From NCBI GenBank assembly GCA_002423105.1, contig DIUT01000038.1:5382-69381 (forward strand): 64,000 bases of DNA, read 5' to 3'. Made by a program: the position numbers and the translations under genes. Positions 1 through 9,410 of this stretch are shown piece by piece. The notes below the pieces were generated by a model, which was not told where the DNA came from, did not search any database, and saw only the letters and a program-made list of their open reading frames with translations. Positions within the stretch are counted from its first letter, which is position 1, and each line of letters opens with the position of its first letter. The stretch is from Geobacter sp. UBA6151. Lineage in GTDB: Bacteria; Desulfobacterota; Desulfuromonadia; Geobacterales; Pseudopelobacteraceae.

Positions 1-366
1 CTCCAGGCCCAGGATACGGATCGCTTCCAGAATGCGCAAGGGGCCGATGGCGTCGGCATTGGCGGTGTATTCCGGGGTTTCAAAGGAAACCGCCACATGG
101 GACTGGGCGGCCAGGTTGTAAATCTCGTCCGGCTGCACTGCCTGAATGATGCGGATCAGGTTGGTGGAGTCGGTCATGTCTCCGTAATGCAGCACCAGGC
201 GCCGTCCTTTTTCGTGGGGATCCTGGTAGAGGTGATCAATGCGGTCAGTGTTGAAAAGCGAGGCGCGGCGTTTGATACCGTGGACCTCATAACCCTTTTC
301 CAGCAGCAGTTCCGCCAAATAGGCGCCATCCTGACCGGTGATGCCGGTGATTAATGCTTTTTTCAT
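1..366 (-). CDS. gmd: GDP-mannose 4,6-dehydratase, N-terminal part (cut by window edge)
   Basis: First 122 residues of a short-chain dehydrogenase/epimerase. It would convert GDP-mannose to GDP-4-keto-6-deoxymannose, the precursor of GDP-fucose, GDP-rhamnose or related sugars for surface glycans. Reading the minus strand from the ATG at 366 gives MKKALITGITGQDGAYLAEL, the NADP-binding Rossmann glycine motif of GMD, then a KRRASLFNTDRIDHL segment and the YNLAAQSHVAVSFETP stretch that are highly typical of the family. The rest of the gene lies beyond position 1. It is followed on the same strand by another nucleotide-sugar enzyme, fitting an LPS/O-antigen block. Family assignment is very secure; which deoxysugar it leads to cannot be seen. 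Confidence 0.93.
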   Translation of the reverse strand, partial: MKKALITGITGQDGAYLAELLLEKGYEVHGIKRRASLFNTDRIDHLYQDPHEKGRRLVLHYGDMTDSTNLIRIIQAVQPDEIYNLAAQSHVAVSFETPEYTANADAIGPLRILEAIRILGLE

Positions 367-456
367 GCGAACGCTCCAAGTTTTTGTTGCAATTTTTCTA
401 CGTAAAAATAGGTCATGGTACTTGAGCACTCAGGCAAGGTCAATGCTCGTGTCACA

Positions 457-1467
457 TCATAGCGCATAATACTCACGATACCATTGTACGAAACGCCCGA
501 TCCCTTCGTCGATGGAGGTGGCGGGGCAAAAGCCGGTGTCCTGCGTCAGATCAACCACGTCAGCGTAGGTGCTCGGTACCTCTCCCGGCTGCATCGGCAG
601 CAGGTTCACCACCGCTTTCCTGCCCAGTTTGCGCTCCAGAATTTCTACGAAGGCCAGCAGCTCCACCGGCTGGCTGTTGCCGATGTTGTAAATCCGCCAG
701 GGGGCAAAACTGGTTCCCGAATCAGGGGCACCGCCGCACCAGTCCGGGTCCGGAACAGCAGTACGGTCTGCGGTGCGGATCACCCCCTCCACGATATCAT
801 CGATGTAGGTGAAATCCCGCTGCATCCTTCCATGGTTGTAGAGATCGATCGGTTCTCCGGCCAGGATGGCCTTTGTAAAGGAAAAACAGGCCATGTCGGG
901 CCGTCCCCAGGGACCGTACACCGTGAAGAAGCGTAAGCCGGTGCTGGGTATGCCATAGATGGCCGCGTAGCTGTGCGCCATCAGTTCGTTGGCTTTCTTG
1001 GTTGCCGCATACAGGGAAAGCGGATGATCCACGTTCTGATGCACGGAGAATGGTACGGCGGTATTTGCGCCGTAGACGGAACTGGATGATGCATACACCA
1101 GATGCGGGGTTTCCTGCCGACGGCACCCTTCCAGGATGTTGGCGAAACCGGTCAGGTTGCTGTCGATGTAGGCAGTGGGGTTAATCAGGGAGTAACGTAT
1201 CCCGGCCTGGGCTGCCAGGTGGATGACCGTATCAAAATACTCGCCGGAGAACAGTGCGGCCGTGGCCCCGCGGTCGGCCAGATCGGCCCGGACGAAACCG
1301 AACGCGGCATGACTCTGTAGCTGCTGTAACCGGGCTTCTTTCAAGGTCACGTCGTAGTAATCGTTCAGATTGTCACAGCCGATTACGCGGTCGCCGCGCA
1401 TCAAGAGGCGCTGGGCCACATGGTAGCCGATGAATCCGGCGGCGCCGGTGACAAGAATCGTTTTCAT
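457..1467 (-). CDS. NAD-dependent nucleotide-sugar epimerase, UDP-glucuronate 4-epimerase type
   Basis: A 336-residue SDR epimerase. The N-terminal Rossmann motif is TGAAGFIGYHVA; the catalytic Ser and YxxxK region is SSSSVYG followed by YAATKKANE. The segments YDVTLKEARL and GRMQRDFTYIDDI match UDP-glucuronate 4-epimerases (LpsL/CapI type), which make UDP-galacturonate for LPS or capsule; UDP-glucose 4-epimerase is less likely. I start at the ATG at 1467 (MKTILVTG) because AGGAG lies just upstream, rather than six codons earlier. The start overlaps the waaF stop by four bases, implying translational coupling within the LPS operon. Confidence 0.85.
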   Translation of the reverse strand: MKTILVTGAAGFIGYHVAQRLLMRGDRVIGCDNLNDYYDVTLKEARLQQLQSHAAFGFVRADLADRGATAALFSGEYFDTVIHLAAQAGIRYSLINPTAYIDSNLTGFANILEGCRRQETPHLVYASSSSVYGANTAVPFSVHQNVDHPLSLYAATKKANELMAHSYAAIYGIPSTGLRFFTVYGPWGRPDMACFSFTKAILAGEPIDLYNHGRMQRDFTYIDDIVEGVIRTADRTAVPDPDWCGGAPDSGTSFAPWRIYNIGNSQPVELLAFVEILERKLGRKAVVNLLPMQPGEVPSTYADVVDLTQDTGFCPATSIDEGIGRFVQWYREYYAL

Positions 1468-2516
1468 GACGTCTCCTTCTGCCACAGTGTCCGTGCCGCC
1501 GCCAGCACCTCATCCACGCTGATGGCGGTCATGCAGCGGTGATCAACGGGACAGTGGCGCAGTTTGCAGGGGGCGCAGTCGGTGGCCTGCCGTACGATCA
1601 CCGCCCGCCCGCTGCACGGGGCGGTGCCGCTGTGGTCGGTGGGGCCGAAGACTGCCACCAGCGGCACGCCGAAGGCAGCGGCGATGTGCATCGGTCCGGA
1701 ATCATTGGTGATGAAGAAATTGCAGCGTTTGATCAGGGCCATCAGGCGGCGCACCGAGGTTTTTCCCGCCAGATTGATACAGGCACCGTCAAGGTTGTCG
1801 GCGATGATTTTTACGATATCCTGCTCATCAGGGCCGCCGAACAGGATAATCCGTGCTCCCCATTCCTGTGAAAGTTGTCGGGCAACCTGGGCAAACCGTT
1901 CCGGATACCAGCGTTTGGCCGAGCCGAAGGTGGCTCCGGCGTTGATTCCCAACAGTGGCTCTCTCGTATCGATTCCCTGCTCTGCCAGAAATAATGTGGC
2001 TTTACGATCTTCTTCCGGTGTTACGAATAAAAACGGGGTTTCGGCTGTGCCAGTGATGCCGAAATGGCCCAGCAGGTTGCGATAGTACTGCACTTCGTGC
2101 AGTTCAGAAGCCTGCCGCGGCTCCTGATAACGGTCTGTTAACAACAGGCTGCGTCCGTCGGCAGCCTTGCCCAGACGCTTAGGAATACCGGCAAGGAATG
2201 GAATCAGGGCTGAGTCAAAGGAGTTGGGCAGAATCAGGGCCAGATCGAACCGCTCTCTGCGCAGTTCGATGGCCAGTCGCAACCGTCCGGCACTACCGCC
2301 ATGTTTCCCGTTGCGCTCAAAGGTAAGTACCCGGTCGATGGCCGGATGTCGGAACAACAGCTGGGAAACCAGCGGATTGGCCAGAATCGTGATTTCAGCA
2401 TCGGGAAAGGTTTCACGCACCGCCTGCAGGGCAGGGGTGGTCATGACCGCGTCCCCCAGCCAGTTAACGGCCCGGATCAGAATTTTCCGTGCGGTATGTG
2501 GATACTGGCCGTTCAT
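1464..2516 (-). CDS. waaF: ADP-heptose:LPS heptosyltransferase II
   Basis: A 350-residue GT9-family glycosyltransferase that adds the second L-glycero-D-manno-heptose to the inner core on the cytoplasmic face of the inner membrane. The N-terminal RAVNWLGDAVMTTPAL is the heptosyltransferase acceptor-side motif. The nucleotide-binding half contains GINAGATFGSAKRWYPERF and TNDSGPMHIAAAFGVP, both diagnostic of this family. The length is normal. It overlaps the downstream epimerase (ATGA) and, upstream, the Trm112-like gene by four bases. The second-heptose role (WaaF rather than WaaC or WaaQ) is inferred from overall resemblance. Confidence 0.88.
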   Translation of the reverse strand: MNGQYPHTARKILIRAVNWLGDAVMTTPALQAVRETFPDAEITILANPLVSQLLFRHPAIDRVLTFERNGKHGGSAGRLRLAIELRRERFDLALILPNSFDSALIPFLAGIPKRLGKAADGRSLLLTDRYQEPRQASELHEVQYYRNLLGHFGITGTAETPFLFVTPEEDRKATLFLAEQGIDTREPLLGINAGATFGSAKRWYPERFAQVARQLSQEWGARIILFGGPDEQDIVKIIADNLDGACINLAGKTSVRRLMALIKRCNFFITNDSGPMHIAAAFGVPLVAVFGPTDHSGTAPCSGRAVIVRQATDCAPCKLRHCPVDHRCMTAISVDEVLAAARTLWQKETS

Positions 2517-2689
2517 CTGCCGCCTTCCCTTATTGGTGTCGCTTCGTCGATCAGCAGCACCGGAATACCGTCAATGACGGGAAAAACCAGTCCGCAGCGG
2601 TGGCAGAGCAGTCCCCGGCCGTTTTCCTGCGGTTCCAAGGGGGCGTTGCAGGCCGGGCAGGCCAGTATGTTAAGTACGGTGGTATCCAC
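2513..2689 (-). CDS. Trm112/YcaR-like small zinc-ribbon protein
   Basis: A 58-residue protein. I choose the GTG at 2689 (MDTTVLNILACPACNAPLEP) because AGGA precedes it at a suitable distance and the longer reading would run back into lpxK. It contains two Cys pairs (CPAC and CHRC) followed by the GLVFPVIDGIPVLL ending of the Trm112/UPF0434 family. In proteobacteria such genes commonly sit directly after lpxK, as here. Trm112 partners stabilise methyltransferases in eukaryotes and archaea; the bacterial role is not established. The stop overlaps the waaF start. Confidence 0.85.
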   Translation of the reverse strand: MDTTVLNILACPACNAPLEPQENGRGLLCHRCGLVFPVIDGIPVLLIDEATPIREGGR

Positions 2690-2699
2690 GCTCTGTTCC

Positions 2700-3779
2700 T
2701 TAGGCCCTGATAATCCTGTCCAGCGCCTGCCGTAAAGGTACTTCGTCTTCGAGAACGATCTCCAGCCGGGCTGTAACAATTCGTGCACTCATATCTGTAT
2801 CTGGCAATCCCAGTTTGACGCCATCTTTTTCCGTGGTCAACAGCCAGTCAGCCTTGCTGGATCTGGCCAGCTGGTTGAGTTTCTCCAGGGTCTCCCTGCC
2901 ATAGGGTTCATGGTCCGGCAAGGAAAGAGTGGCAACGGGCCTGATTCCCAACTGTTCAAGATTGCTGAAAAAAGCTGCCGGATCGGCGATGCCGGCAAAG
3001 GCTGCCACCCGTGTTTGTCCGAGCGTTGCCGCATCCAGTGTAGCATTATCGGCAAGCCGCCTGAATGAGGAGAGGCGATGGGTTGAGCGGCAAACCGGCA
3101 GGCAGGGTACGGTTACGGTGGCATCGTCGGTACAGCGGGTCAAAATCAGCAGATCAGCCCGCTGTGCAGCGGAGGATGGTTCGCGCATCAGCCCGGCCGG
3201 CAGGGCTAAGCCGTTACCAAAGGGGCGGCGGTAGTCCAGCAGCAGGATGTCCAGGTCGCGATGCAGACGAAGATGCTGAAAACCGTCATCCAGCAGAAAA
3301 ATGTCCGGGTCGAGCTGTTCACAGGCCAGGAGCCCGGCCTGGTAACGGTCGCTGCCGATGACCACCAGCAGTCCGGGCAGGGAACGGGCCAGCAGTACCG
3401 GTTCGTCGCCGCACTGATCCGGGGTCAACAGCAGTGAACTGCCGTCGGATACCACGGCGGTCTGCCCTTCCAGTGAGCCGCCGTAGCCTCTGGAGAGCAC
3501 TGCCACCTTCAGCCCCCGCTCCATGAGCATGCGGGCAATCAGTACCGTGACCGGCGTCTTGCCGGTGCCGCCCACGGTGATGTTGCCGATGGAGATCACC
3601 GGGCGCGGTAGATGGCGGGTAGCGAAGATGCCCAGCCGGTAGCAGCACGCCCGCAGACGCAGGATACAGCCGTAGAGCAGTGACGGGAGGGTCAGCAGCA
3701 GGGTGAAGAACCGGGCCGCCGGGCTGCGGTCGCTGCCATTGGCAATGTCGCGCCAGTATGTGGCGGGAAGAGGGTTCAC
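2700..3779 (-). CDS. lpxK: Tetraacyldisaccharide 4'-kinase
   Basis: A 359-residue inner-membrane-associated P-loop kinase that phosphorylates the 4' position of the lipid A disaccharide, making lipid IVA. An N-terminal hydrophobic segment (about 25-45) is followed by the Walker A motif GNITVGGTGKTPV at about 67-79, then the LxK-typical DDGFQHLRLHRDLDILLLD motif at about 165. The C-terminal TTEKDGVKL is also conserved. The start overlaps the waaA stop by four bases, so Kdo transferase and kinase are coupled. Length and motifs are normal. Confidence 0.95.
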   Translation of the reverse strand: MNPLPATYWRDIANGSDRSPAARFFTLLLTLPSLLYGCILRLRACCYRLGIFATRHLPRPVISIGNITVGGTGKTPVTVLIARMLMERGLKVAVLSRGYGGSLEGQTAVVSDGSSLLLTPDQCGDEPVLLARSLPGLLVVIGSDRYQAGLLACEQLDPDIFLLDDGFQHLRLHRDLDILLLDYRRPFGNGLALPAGLMREPSSAAQRADLLILTRCTDDATVTVPCLPVCRSTHRLSSFRRLADNATLDAATLGQTRVAAFAGIADPAAFFSNLEQLGIRPVATLSLPDHEPYGRETLEKLNQLARSSKADWLLTTEKDGVKLGLPDTDMSARIVTARLEIVLEDEVPLRQALDRIIRA

Positions 3780-5059
3780 AGATGCTGTGCCAGCTGTTCC
3801 ATGATGCGCCCGGTTGCGCCGCCATTGTCCCGCAGCATCTTCAGGCCGTTCGTGCCTATGACCTGTCGCAACTCCGGGCTTTTGATGAAGTCCCGCAGCG
3901 CAGTGGCCAGCTCTTCGGTGCCGCTTACCTGGACACCGGCGCCGTACTGCAGGGTTATGGCCGCTATTTCCCGGAAATTTGCCATGTGTGGGCCAAAGAC
4001 CATGGAAATGCCACGGGATGCCGGTTCCAGCAGGTTGTGGCCGCCGGTGGGGACCATGCTTCCCCCTACAAAGGTGAGGTCACACAGGGCATAGAGTTGC
4101 ATCATCTCTCCCACGGTGTCCACCAGCAGTACCTGCCCGGGGGCCAGCACGGCGTTGCTGGTCAGGCTGGTGCGGCGGCGGCAGGCCAGACCATGTTTTT
4201 CCAGCAGCGCCGCCACATCGGCAGCCCGCTCCGGATGGCGCGGCACGAGTACCAGTTGCAGGTCGTTCCGTTGCTGCGCCAGTTGCCGCCAGATCGGCAG
4301 TAACAGCTCTTCTTCGCCGGGATGGGTGCTGGCGGCAACCACGACGAGCCGTTTTTCCGGAATTCCGTACTGTCTGCGCAGGCCGTTGCGCTCCTCCTGA
4401 GTCACCTGACTCCAGGGGATATCGTATTTCAGGTTGCCGCAGGTAAGCGTCCGCTCTTTCGGTGCGCCGATGTCGATAATCCGCTCGCTATCGGTTTCCG
4501 TCTGCATGCAGAGTGCCGAGAAGCGGGTCAGCGATTCTTTGAAAAACCAGTCAAAGGTCTGATAGCGCTTGAAGGAACGGTCTGATATCCGCCCGTTGAC
4601 CAGCAGTAGCGGTATATTGCGCCGGGCAGCTTCATGGGTGAAGTTGGGCCAGATCTCCGTTTCCATGATAATGATCAGCCGGGGATTGACGGAGCCAAGG
4701 CTTGCCCGGACCGCAGGGAGAAAATCAAAGGGAAAGTAGATGCAGAGATCCGGCTCGGAAAACTTCGAGACCACGGCATGGCCGGTTTCCGTGGTGACCG
4801 AAACCAGCAGGGCATGACCGGCATAGGTTTCACGTACTGCCCGTAGCAAGGGGCGGGCGGCGATCGCTTCACCCACGGACACGGCATGCAGCCAGATTAC
4901 CGGGCGTCCGGCGATCTTTGCTGCTGTTGCGGAGGGCAGCAGGCCGAAGCGCTGGGCCAGGGCTGGTGAGCGGCCCCTGCTGTAGGAACGGTACAGGTGG
5001 TAGAACAGCACCGCCGGCAAGAGCAGGACCGAAAAGATGTTGTACAGGGTCAGGAACAT
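3776..5059 (-). CDS. waaA: 3-deoxy-D-manno-octulosonic acid (Kdo) transferase
   Basis: A 427-residue GT-B (GT30) transferase that attaches Kdo to lipid IVA from CMP-Kdo. It starts with a membrane anchor (FLTLYNIFSVLLLPAVLFY). Family hallmarks are VIWLHAVSVGEAIAARPLL, METEIWPNF with the catalytic Glu region, LLLVNGRISDRSF and, in the C-terminal half, AASTHPGEEELLLP and GGHNLLEPASRG. It is first of the coupled group waaA-lpxK-Trm112-waaF. Whether it adds one or two Kdo residues cannot be told from sequence. Confidence 0.95.
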   Translation of the reverse strand: MFLTLYNIFSVLLLPAVLFYHLYRSYSRGRSPALAQRFGLLPSATAAKIAGRPVIWLHAVSVGEAIAARPLLRAVRETYAGHALLVSVTTETGHAVVSKFSEPDLCIYFPFDFLPAVRASLGSVNPRLIIIMETEIWPNFTHEAARRNIPLLLVNGRISDRSFKRYQTFDWFFKESLTRFSALCMQTETDSERIIDIGAPKERTLTCGNLKYDIPWSQVTQEERNGLRRQYGIPEKRLVVVAASTHPGEEELLLPIWRQLAQQRNDLQLVLVPRHPERAADVAALLEKHGLACRRRTSLTSNAVLAPGQVLLVDTVGEMMQLYALCDLTFVGGSMVPTGGHNLLEPASRGISMVFGPHMANFREIAAITLQYGAGVQVSGTEELATALRDFIKSPELRQVIGTNGLKMLRDNGGATGRIMEQLAQHL

Positions 5060-5080
5060 GTGGCGTCCGGGCGGCGGTTT

Positions 5081-5656
5081 TCAGGTGGTAATGCGCTTGA
5101 GCAGCCAAGCCATGTTGCTTCCGAGGTCGCGCATGGTCTTGATCCCTTCCTCGTCGCCATCCACATCGCCGATGTTACGCCCCACACCGATATTCCAGTA
5201 ACTGGAGCCGACGATGATCATCTGGCCGATGGTGAAGAAATGGTTGATGGTGTCAAAAACATGGATGGCTCCGGCCCGGCGCACCGAGACCACGGCGGCC
5301 CCGGCTTTCCGTTTGTACATGTCGTTGTTTGCCCGTGAAACCATGCCGCAGCGGTCGATCAGGGCCTTGGCCTCCGGCGTGATTCCGGCGAAATAGGTGG
5401 GGGAGCCGATGATAATGCCGTCCGCCTGATCCATTTTTTCAATGCACACGTTGGCGATGTCATCGGTTACCGCACAGCGGCGGTCCTTGGCGGCAAAGCA
5501 CTTGTAGCAGGCGATGCAGCCGTGGATCGGCTGGCCTGACAACTGTAGCATCTCGGTCTCGATACCTTCCCTGTTCAGCTCTTCAAAGGTATAGGTGATC
5601 AGTTTGGCGGTGTTGCCGTCCTTGCGGGCGCTGCCGTTGAATGCGATGACCTTCAT
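5081..5656 (-). CDS. Flavodoxin-fold NAD(P)H-dependent oxidoreductase / iron-sulfur flavoprotein-like
   Basis: A 191-residue protein of the NADPH-dependent FMN reductase (flavodoxin-like) superfamily. The N-terminal FNGSARKDGNTAKL is the FMN-phosphate binding loop, and GSPTYFAGITPEAKALIDR is the second flavin-contacting stretch. Between them is a Cys cluster (GCIACYKCF, plus a Cys seven residues on) resembling the compact motif that binds a 4Fe-4S cluster in archaeal iron-sulfur flavoproteins; cluster binding here is inference. The GGAGACATCC upstream gives a good ribosome site. Its substrate is unknown. The nearby copA gene does not clearly imply a copper role. Confidence 0.8.
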   Translation of the reverse strand: MKVIAFNGSARKDGNTAKLITYTFEELNREGIETEMLQLSGQPIHGCIACYKCFAAKDRRCAVTDDIANVCIEKMDQADGIIIGSPTYFAGITPEAKALIDRCGMVSRANNDMYKRKAGAAVVSVRRAGAIHVFDTINHFFTIGQMIIVGSSYWNIGVGRNIGDVDGDEEGIKTMRDLGSNMAWLLKRITT

Positions 5657-5665
5657 GGATGTCTC

Positions 5666-7861
5666 CTACAGTTTATGTGATATTCGCTTCAGAAGCAGGG
5701 AGTTCAGCACCACCGACACGGAGGAGAAGGCCATGGCCAGACCGGCGTATTCGGCCTTGAGCGTGAGGCCCCAGTGGGCGAACAGTCCTGCGGCGACCGG
5801 TATGCCGATCAGGTTGTAGATCAATGCCCAGAACAGGTTCTGCTTGACCTTGGCCAGGGTTGCCCGACCGATGGTGATGGCGCGCACCGCATCCTGCAGA
5901 TCGTCCCGGATCAGGACGATGTCCCCGGTTTCCCTGGCCACGTCTGTTCCACCGCCGATGGCAATGCCCACGTCAGCCGCGGCCAAGGCCGGAGCGTCGT
6001 TGATACCGTCGCCGGTCATCCCCACCACAAACCCTTGCGCCTGATATTCCTTGACAATTTCCAGCTTGCGCTCCGGCAGTACCTGGGCTTCAAAGCGGTC
6101 AACCCCGGCCTGCTGGGCAACGGTGGCGGCAACCGCGCCATGGTCGCCGGTAATCATACAGGTGGTGATCCCCAGCCGCTTCAGTTCCGTGACAGCCTGG
6201 GGTGAGGTTGGTTTTATGGTGTCGGCAAAGGCGGCAATGCCCAGAAAATCAGGCCCTTCTGCAACATAGATCAGTGATTTGCCCGAATCGGCCAAACGTT
6301 GTGCTGCATCGTCAAGGGACGAAGCGTCGATCCCTTCCCGCTCCATCAGACGCCGGTTACCCGCGGCCAGCCGCTGTCCGGCGTAGGTGCAGGTGACACC
6401 GTGTCCTTCCGATTCGTAATAGTCTGTTGTTTCTCCCGCTGTGGCCCCTTCGGCCCTGGCAGCTGACAGGGCGGCCTGGGCCAGCGGATGGCTGGAGGCC
6501 TGCTCGGCTGTTGCCAGACAATGCAGCAAACGCTTGTTGTCTGTGCCCGGCGGCGTGATCAGGTCGGTCATGGCCGGTGCTCCGGCAGTGATGGTGCCGG
6601 TTTTGTCCAGCAGCATCACCTGTAAACCGGCAATGGTTTCAAGGGCTGAGCCTTTTTTGACCAGGATGCCACGGGAGAGGGCCACGCCGCTGCCCACCAT
6701 GATGGCGGTGGGGGTGGCCAGGCCCATGGCACAGGGGCAAGCGATGACCACCACCGCCACACCAAACTTGAAGGCAGTGATGAAGGGAGCATGCAGGATC
6801 AGAAACCAGATGCCGAACACGGCAAGCGCAAGCAGCACCACCGCCGGAACGAACCAGGCTGAAACGGCGTCGGCGAAACGCTGGATGGGCGCTTTGTCTC
6901 CCTGGGCATCCCGCACCATTTTGATGATCTGGGAAAGCAGCGCCGCTTCGCCGGTACGGGTGGCCCGCACCAGCAGATGACCGTTTTTGTTGATGGTAGC
7001 GCCGGTGACACTGTCCCCCGGCTTTTTGGCCACCGGCAGTGATTCGCCGGTCACCATTGATTCGTCGGCGCTGGAGTTTCCTTCCACCACCTCGCCATCC
7101 ACCGGTATCACTTCGCCGGGGCGTACCGACACCAGATCGCCGACTCTGACCAGCGAGGCAGGAATCTCCTGCTCACCGGCGTCAGTGACCAGCCGTGCCT
7201 GGTCTGCCTGAAGTCGCGCCAGTTTCTTCAGAGCTTCGCCAGCCTTGCCCCGCGCCCGTGCTTCCAAATATTTGCCCAGCCGGATAAAAGTGATCAGCCA
7301 GGCCGAGGTTTCAAAAAACACATCATGGCTGTCCCCCAGCAGACCGAAGAAGGCCAGCAGGGAATAACCCCAGGCGGCGCTGGTGCCCAGAGCCACCAGC
7401 ACGTCCATATTACTGCTGCCGCTTTTGAGGGCTGACCAGGCGCCGCGGTAGAAGGCCAGACCGGCGCTGAACTGGATGATGGTGGCCAGAATCAGGTTCA
7501 GCCAGCCAATTTCCCGCTGGTGATGCATGGTCATGGTGGCCATGATCGGCAGTGAGAGCAGCAGGGCGAAGATGAACCAGTTCCGCTGCTTTTTCAGTTC
7601 ACCCAGCTCGGCTTCCTCTGCCTGTTCCTGTTGCACCGGTGTATAACCGGCTTCCAGCACCAGTTGGAAAATCGCCGGTTCTGTGAGCTGTGTCGGATCA
7701 AAGCGCACAAAGCCGGTGGAAGCTGCCAGATTGACCACTGCGGTACTGATGGCCGGGTGGGCCAGCAGCGCTTTTTCCAGACGAGCGACGCAGGAGGCGC
7801 AGTGCAGGCCGCTGACACCGAAGGTCAGTTCGCCGCCGGGAGGGGGAGATGGTGCATTCAT
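5666..7861 (-). CDS. copA: Copper-exporting P1B-type ATPase
   Basis: A 731-residue heavy-metal ATPase that exports Cu(I) across the inner membrane. One N-terminal HMA domain carries GLHCASC (about 18-24). Transmembrane segments follow, with the ion-site motif CPCAMGLATPTA in helix 6, the phosphorylation motif DKTGTITAG, the HP dipeptide SSHPLA of the nucleotide domain and the hinge MTGDGINDAPALAAADVGI. CPC with one HMA is the Cu(I) class (P1B-1). The start overlaps the permease gene by four bases. No copper-responsive regulator is visible in the neighbourhood. Confidence 0.93.
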   Translation of the reverse strand: MNAPSPPPGGELTFGVSGLHCASCVARLEKALLAHPAISTAVVNLAASTGFVRFDPTQLTEPAIFQLVLEAGYTPVQQEQAEEAELGELKKQRNWFIFALLLSLPIMATMTMHHQREIGWLNLILATIIQFSAGLAFYRGAWSALKSGSSNMDVLVALGTSAAWGYSLLAFFGLLGDSHDVFFETSAWLITFIRLGKYLEARARGKAGEALKKLARLQADQARLVTDAGEQEIPASLVRVGDLVSVRPGEVIPVDGEVVEGNSSADESMVTGESLPVAKKPGDSVTGATINKNGHLLVRATRTGEAALLSQIIKMVRDAQGDKAPIQRFADAVSAWFVPAVVLLALAVFGIWFLILHAPFITAFKFGVAVVVIACPCAMGLATPTAIMVGSGVALSRGILVKKGSALETIAGLQVMLLDKTGTITAGAPAMTDLITPPGTDNKRLLHCLATAEQASSHPLAQAALSAARAEGATAGETTDYYESEGHGVTCTYAGQRLAAGNRRLMEREGIDASSLDDAAQRLADSGKSLIYVAEGPDFLGIAAFADTIKPTSPQAVTELKRLGITTCMITGDHGAVAATVAQQAGVDRFEAQVLPERKLEIVKEYQAQGFVVGMTGDGINDAPALAAADVGIAIGGGTDVARETGDIVLIRDDLQDAVRAITIGRATLAKVKQNLFWALIYNLIGIPVAAGLFAHWGLTLKAEYAGLAMAFSSVSVVLNSLLLKRISHKL

Positions 7862-8937
7862 GGCGCCTCCGGTGGCATCTGGTCAAAATCGCCGGATAGC
7901 CAGTGTTCCCAGGCGATCTTGATGGCTGCGGTGAGCGGCAGGGCCAGCATAACTCCCCAGAATCCCATCAGTTCGCCGAAAGCCATGACCACGATAATGG
8001 AAAGCAACGGATTTAAGTCCATGGATTTCTTGAAGACCAGTGGTTTGACCAGATAGCCTTCAAGGAAGTAGATGACGGAGAACACCAGAAGCACTTTAAA
8101 CAGGATCGCGCTGGTGCCGAATTTGAGCCAGGCCAATAACAGGGCTGGCAGCATGGCCAGAATCACGCCTATGAAAGGAAGTACCGATGCGGCGCCGGCA
8201 AAGAGCGCGCAGAGGATCGGGTTGGGGATTTCCAGCAGGTACAGCGCCGGAATGAGCGCCAGCGCCACCATGATGGAGACCAGCACCTGGCCCCGCACAT
8301 AGCCGCCGATGCTGTCGTTCACCTCATGGCTGATGGTCATGACCAATGCACGATACTGCGGGGGGAGCCAGGATTTCAGGGTATCGATGATCGGCCATTT
8401 GTAATAGAGCATGAAAAAAACCAGGATCGGCGACAGGATGATGTTGAAGACGTTAAAGACCACGCCGCCGATAAAATTGTAGAACCAGGAACTGACGGTA
8501 TTCAGCATTGAATCCAGATTGCTGGTCAGTTTGTCGGTCAGCCAGCGGATCTCTTCCGTGCCGTAATGGGTCGGCAGACGGGATTGCCAGTCAGCCAGCA
8601 GCAGTTTAAGTTTTTGCAGATACTGGGGCAGGCTTTGCAGCAGGTTGCTCCAGTTAATGGTAAGCATCGGCAGCAGGAACATCAGGCAGAAGATAGTGAT
8701 GACCGCCATCACCAGATAAATCAGTGTAATTGCGTGTACTCTCCTGAAACGCTTGCTTTCCATCAACACTATCAGGGGTTCCATCAGGTAGGCGATGACA
8801 AAGGAGAGCAGGAAACAGGAGATGGTGTGCTGCAGGCCGTATCCGGCCAGAATGAGCACAGCCCCCAGCACAATGGCGGCAATCAGGCGTAGATGACCGC
8901 TGGAACGCTGGCTGGAGAATGTCTCAAGGGGGGCCAT
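7858..8937 (-). CDS. AI-2E family (PerM/YdiK-type) membrane permease
   Basis: A 359-residue polytopic membrane protein of the AI-2E transporter family (UPF0118). Two N-terminal helices (about 15-55), a long soluble middle with helices, then the conserved block VLPFIGVILAMLPALLLA and the C-terminal YFLEGYLVKPLVFKKSMDLNPLLSIIVVMAFGE-type ending (pattern GxxLVxPLxxxxxxxLxP) identify the family. Members export quorum signals or act as Na+/H+ exchangers, so the substrate here is open. It is immediately upstream of, and overlapping, copA. Confidence 0.88.
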   Translation of the reverse strand: MAPLETFSSQRSSGHLRLIAAIVLGAVLILAGYGLQHTISCFLLSFVIAYLMEPLIVLMESKRFRRVHAITLIYLVMAVITIFCLMFLLPMLTINWSNLLQSLPQYLQKLKLLLADWQSRLPTHYGTEEIRWLTDKLTSNLDSMLNTVSSWFYNFIGGVVFNVFNIILSPILVFFMLYYKWPIIDTLKSWLPPQYRALVMTISHEVNDSIGGYVRGQVLVSIMVALALIPALYLLEIPNPILCALFAGAASVLPFIGVILAMLPALLLAWLKFGTSAILFKVLLVFSVIYFLEGYLVKPLVFKKSMDLNPLLSIIVVMAFGELMGFWGVMLALPLTAAIKIAWEHWLSGDFDQMPPEAP

Positions 8938-8948
8938 GGCAGCTCCGC

Positions 8949-9389
8949 TTAGTTGACGGCGCTTAAGCTGGTGGACAGGGAAAAGAGGTTGTTTTCCTCC
9001 AGCCAGGTCATGACCCGGTTGCTGACAAAGGAGTCACGCAGTTCAGACAGTCGGTCCTCCTGTTCCGGGAAAAATGACAGAATATCTGCAGGGTTTGCGT
9101 AGGGAGGCCTGCCGGACAGCGCCTGTTCCAGAAGGCTGCGCAGTTCCTGGTCTTCCTGCCCGCTTAGGAAACCGGTCAGTATCTGACGCTCGGTGGCGCG
9201 GTCCAGGGGCGGGATTGCCAGAAAGCGCTCCTGCTGATTCTCGATCTGATCCCAGACGCTGTCGTCCAGGTCCGAGCCGATAAAAAATATCTCGCCGGTC
9301 ATGCGGTCCAGAAAATAGACCCGGTCCTGTTCCATATTGGCAAAGGCCTTCACCAGTTGATCCCAGGCCACGGTAACGCTGTGTAACAT
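8949..9389 (-). CDS. UPF0158 family protein of unknown function
   Basis: A 146-residue cytoplasmic acidic protein. The N-terminal pattern VAWDQLVKAFANMEQDRVYFLDRMTGEI and the central RFLAIPPLDRATERQILTGF match the UPF0158 family as I know it; no function is established for the family. AAAGGAG sits well placed before the ATG at 9389. It is transcribed away from lpxH (divergent, 59 bp between starts) and lies 11 bp upstream of the AI-2E permease gene, so the two may be co-transcribed. Confidence 0.7.
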   Translation of the reverse strand: MLHSVTVAWDQLVKAFANMEQDRVYFLDRMTGEIFFIGSDLDDSVWDQIENQQERFLAIPPLDRATERQILTGFLSGQEDQELRSLLEQALSGRPPYANPADILSFFPEQEDRLSELRDSFVSNRVMTWLEENNLFSLSTSLSAVN

Positions 9390-9410
9390 CTGCTGCTCCT
9401 TTTTCTTTGG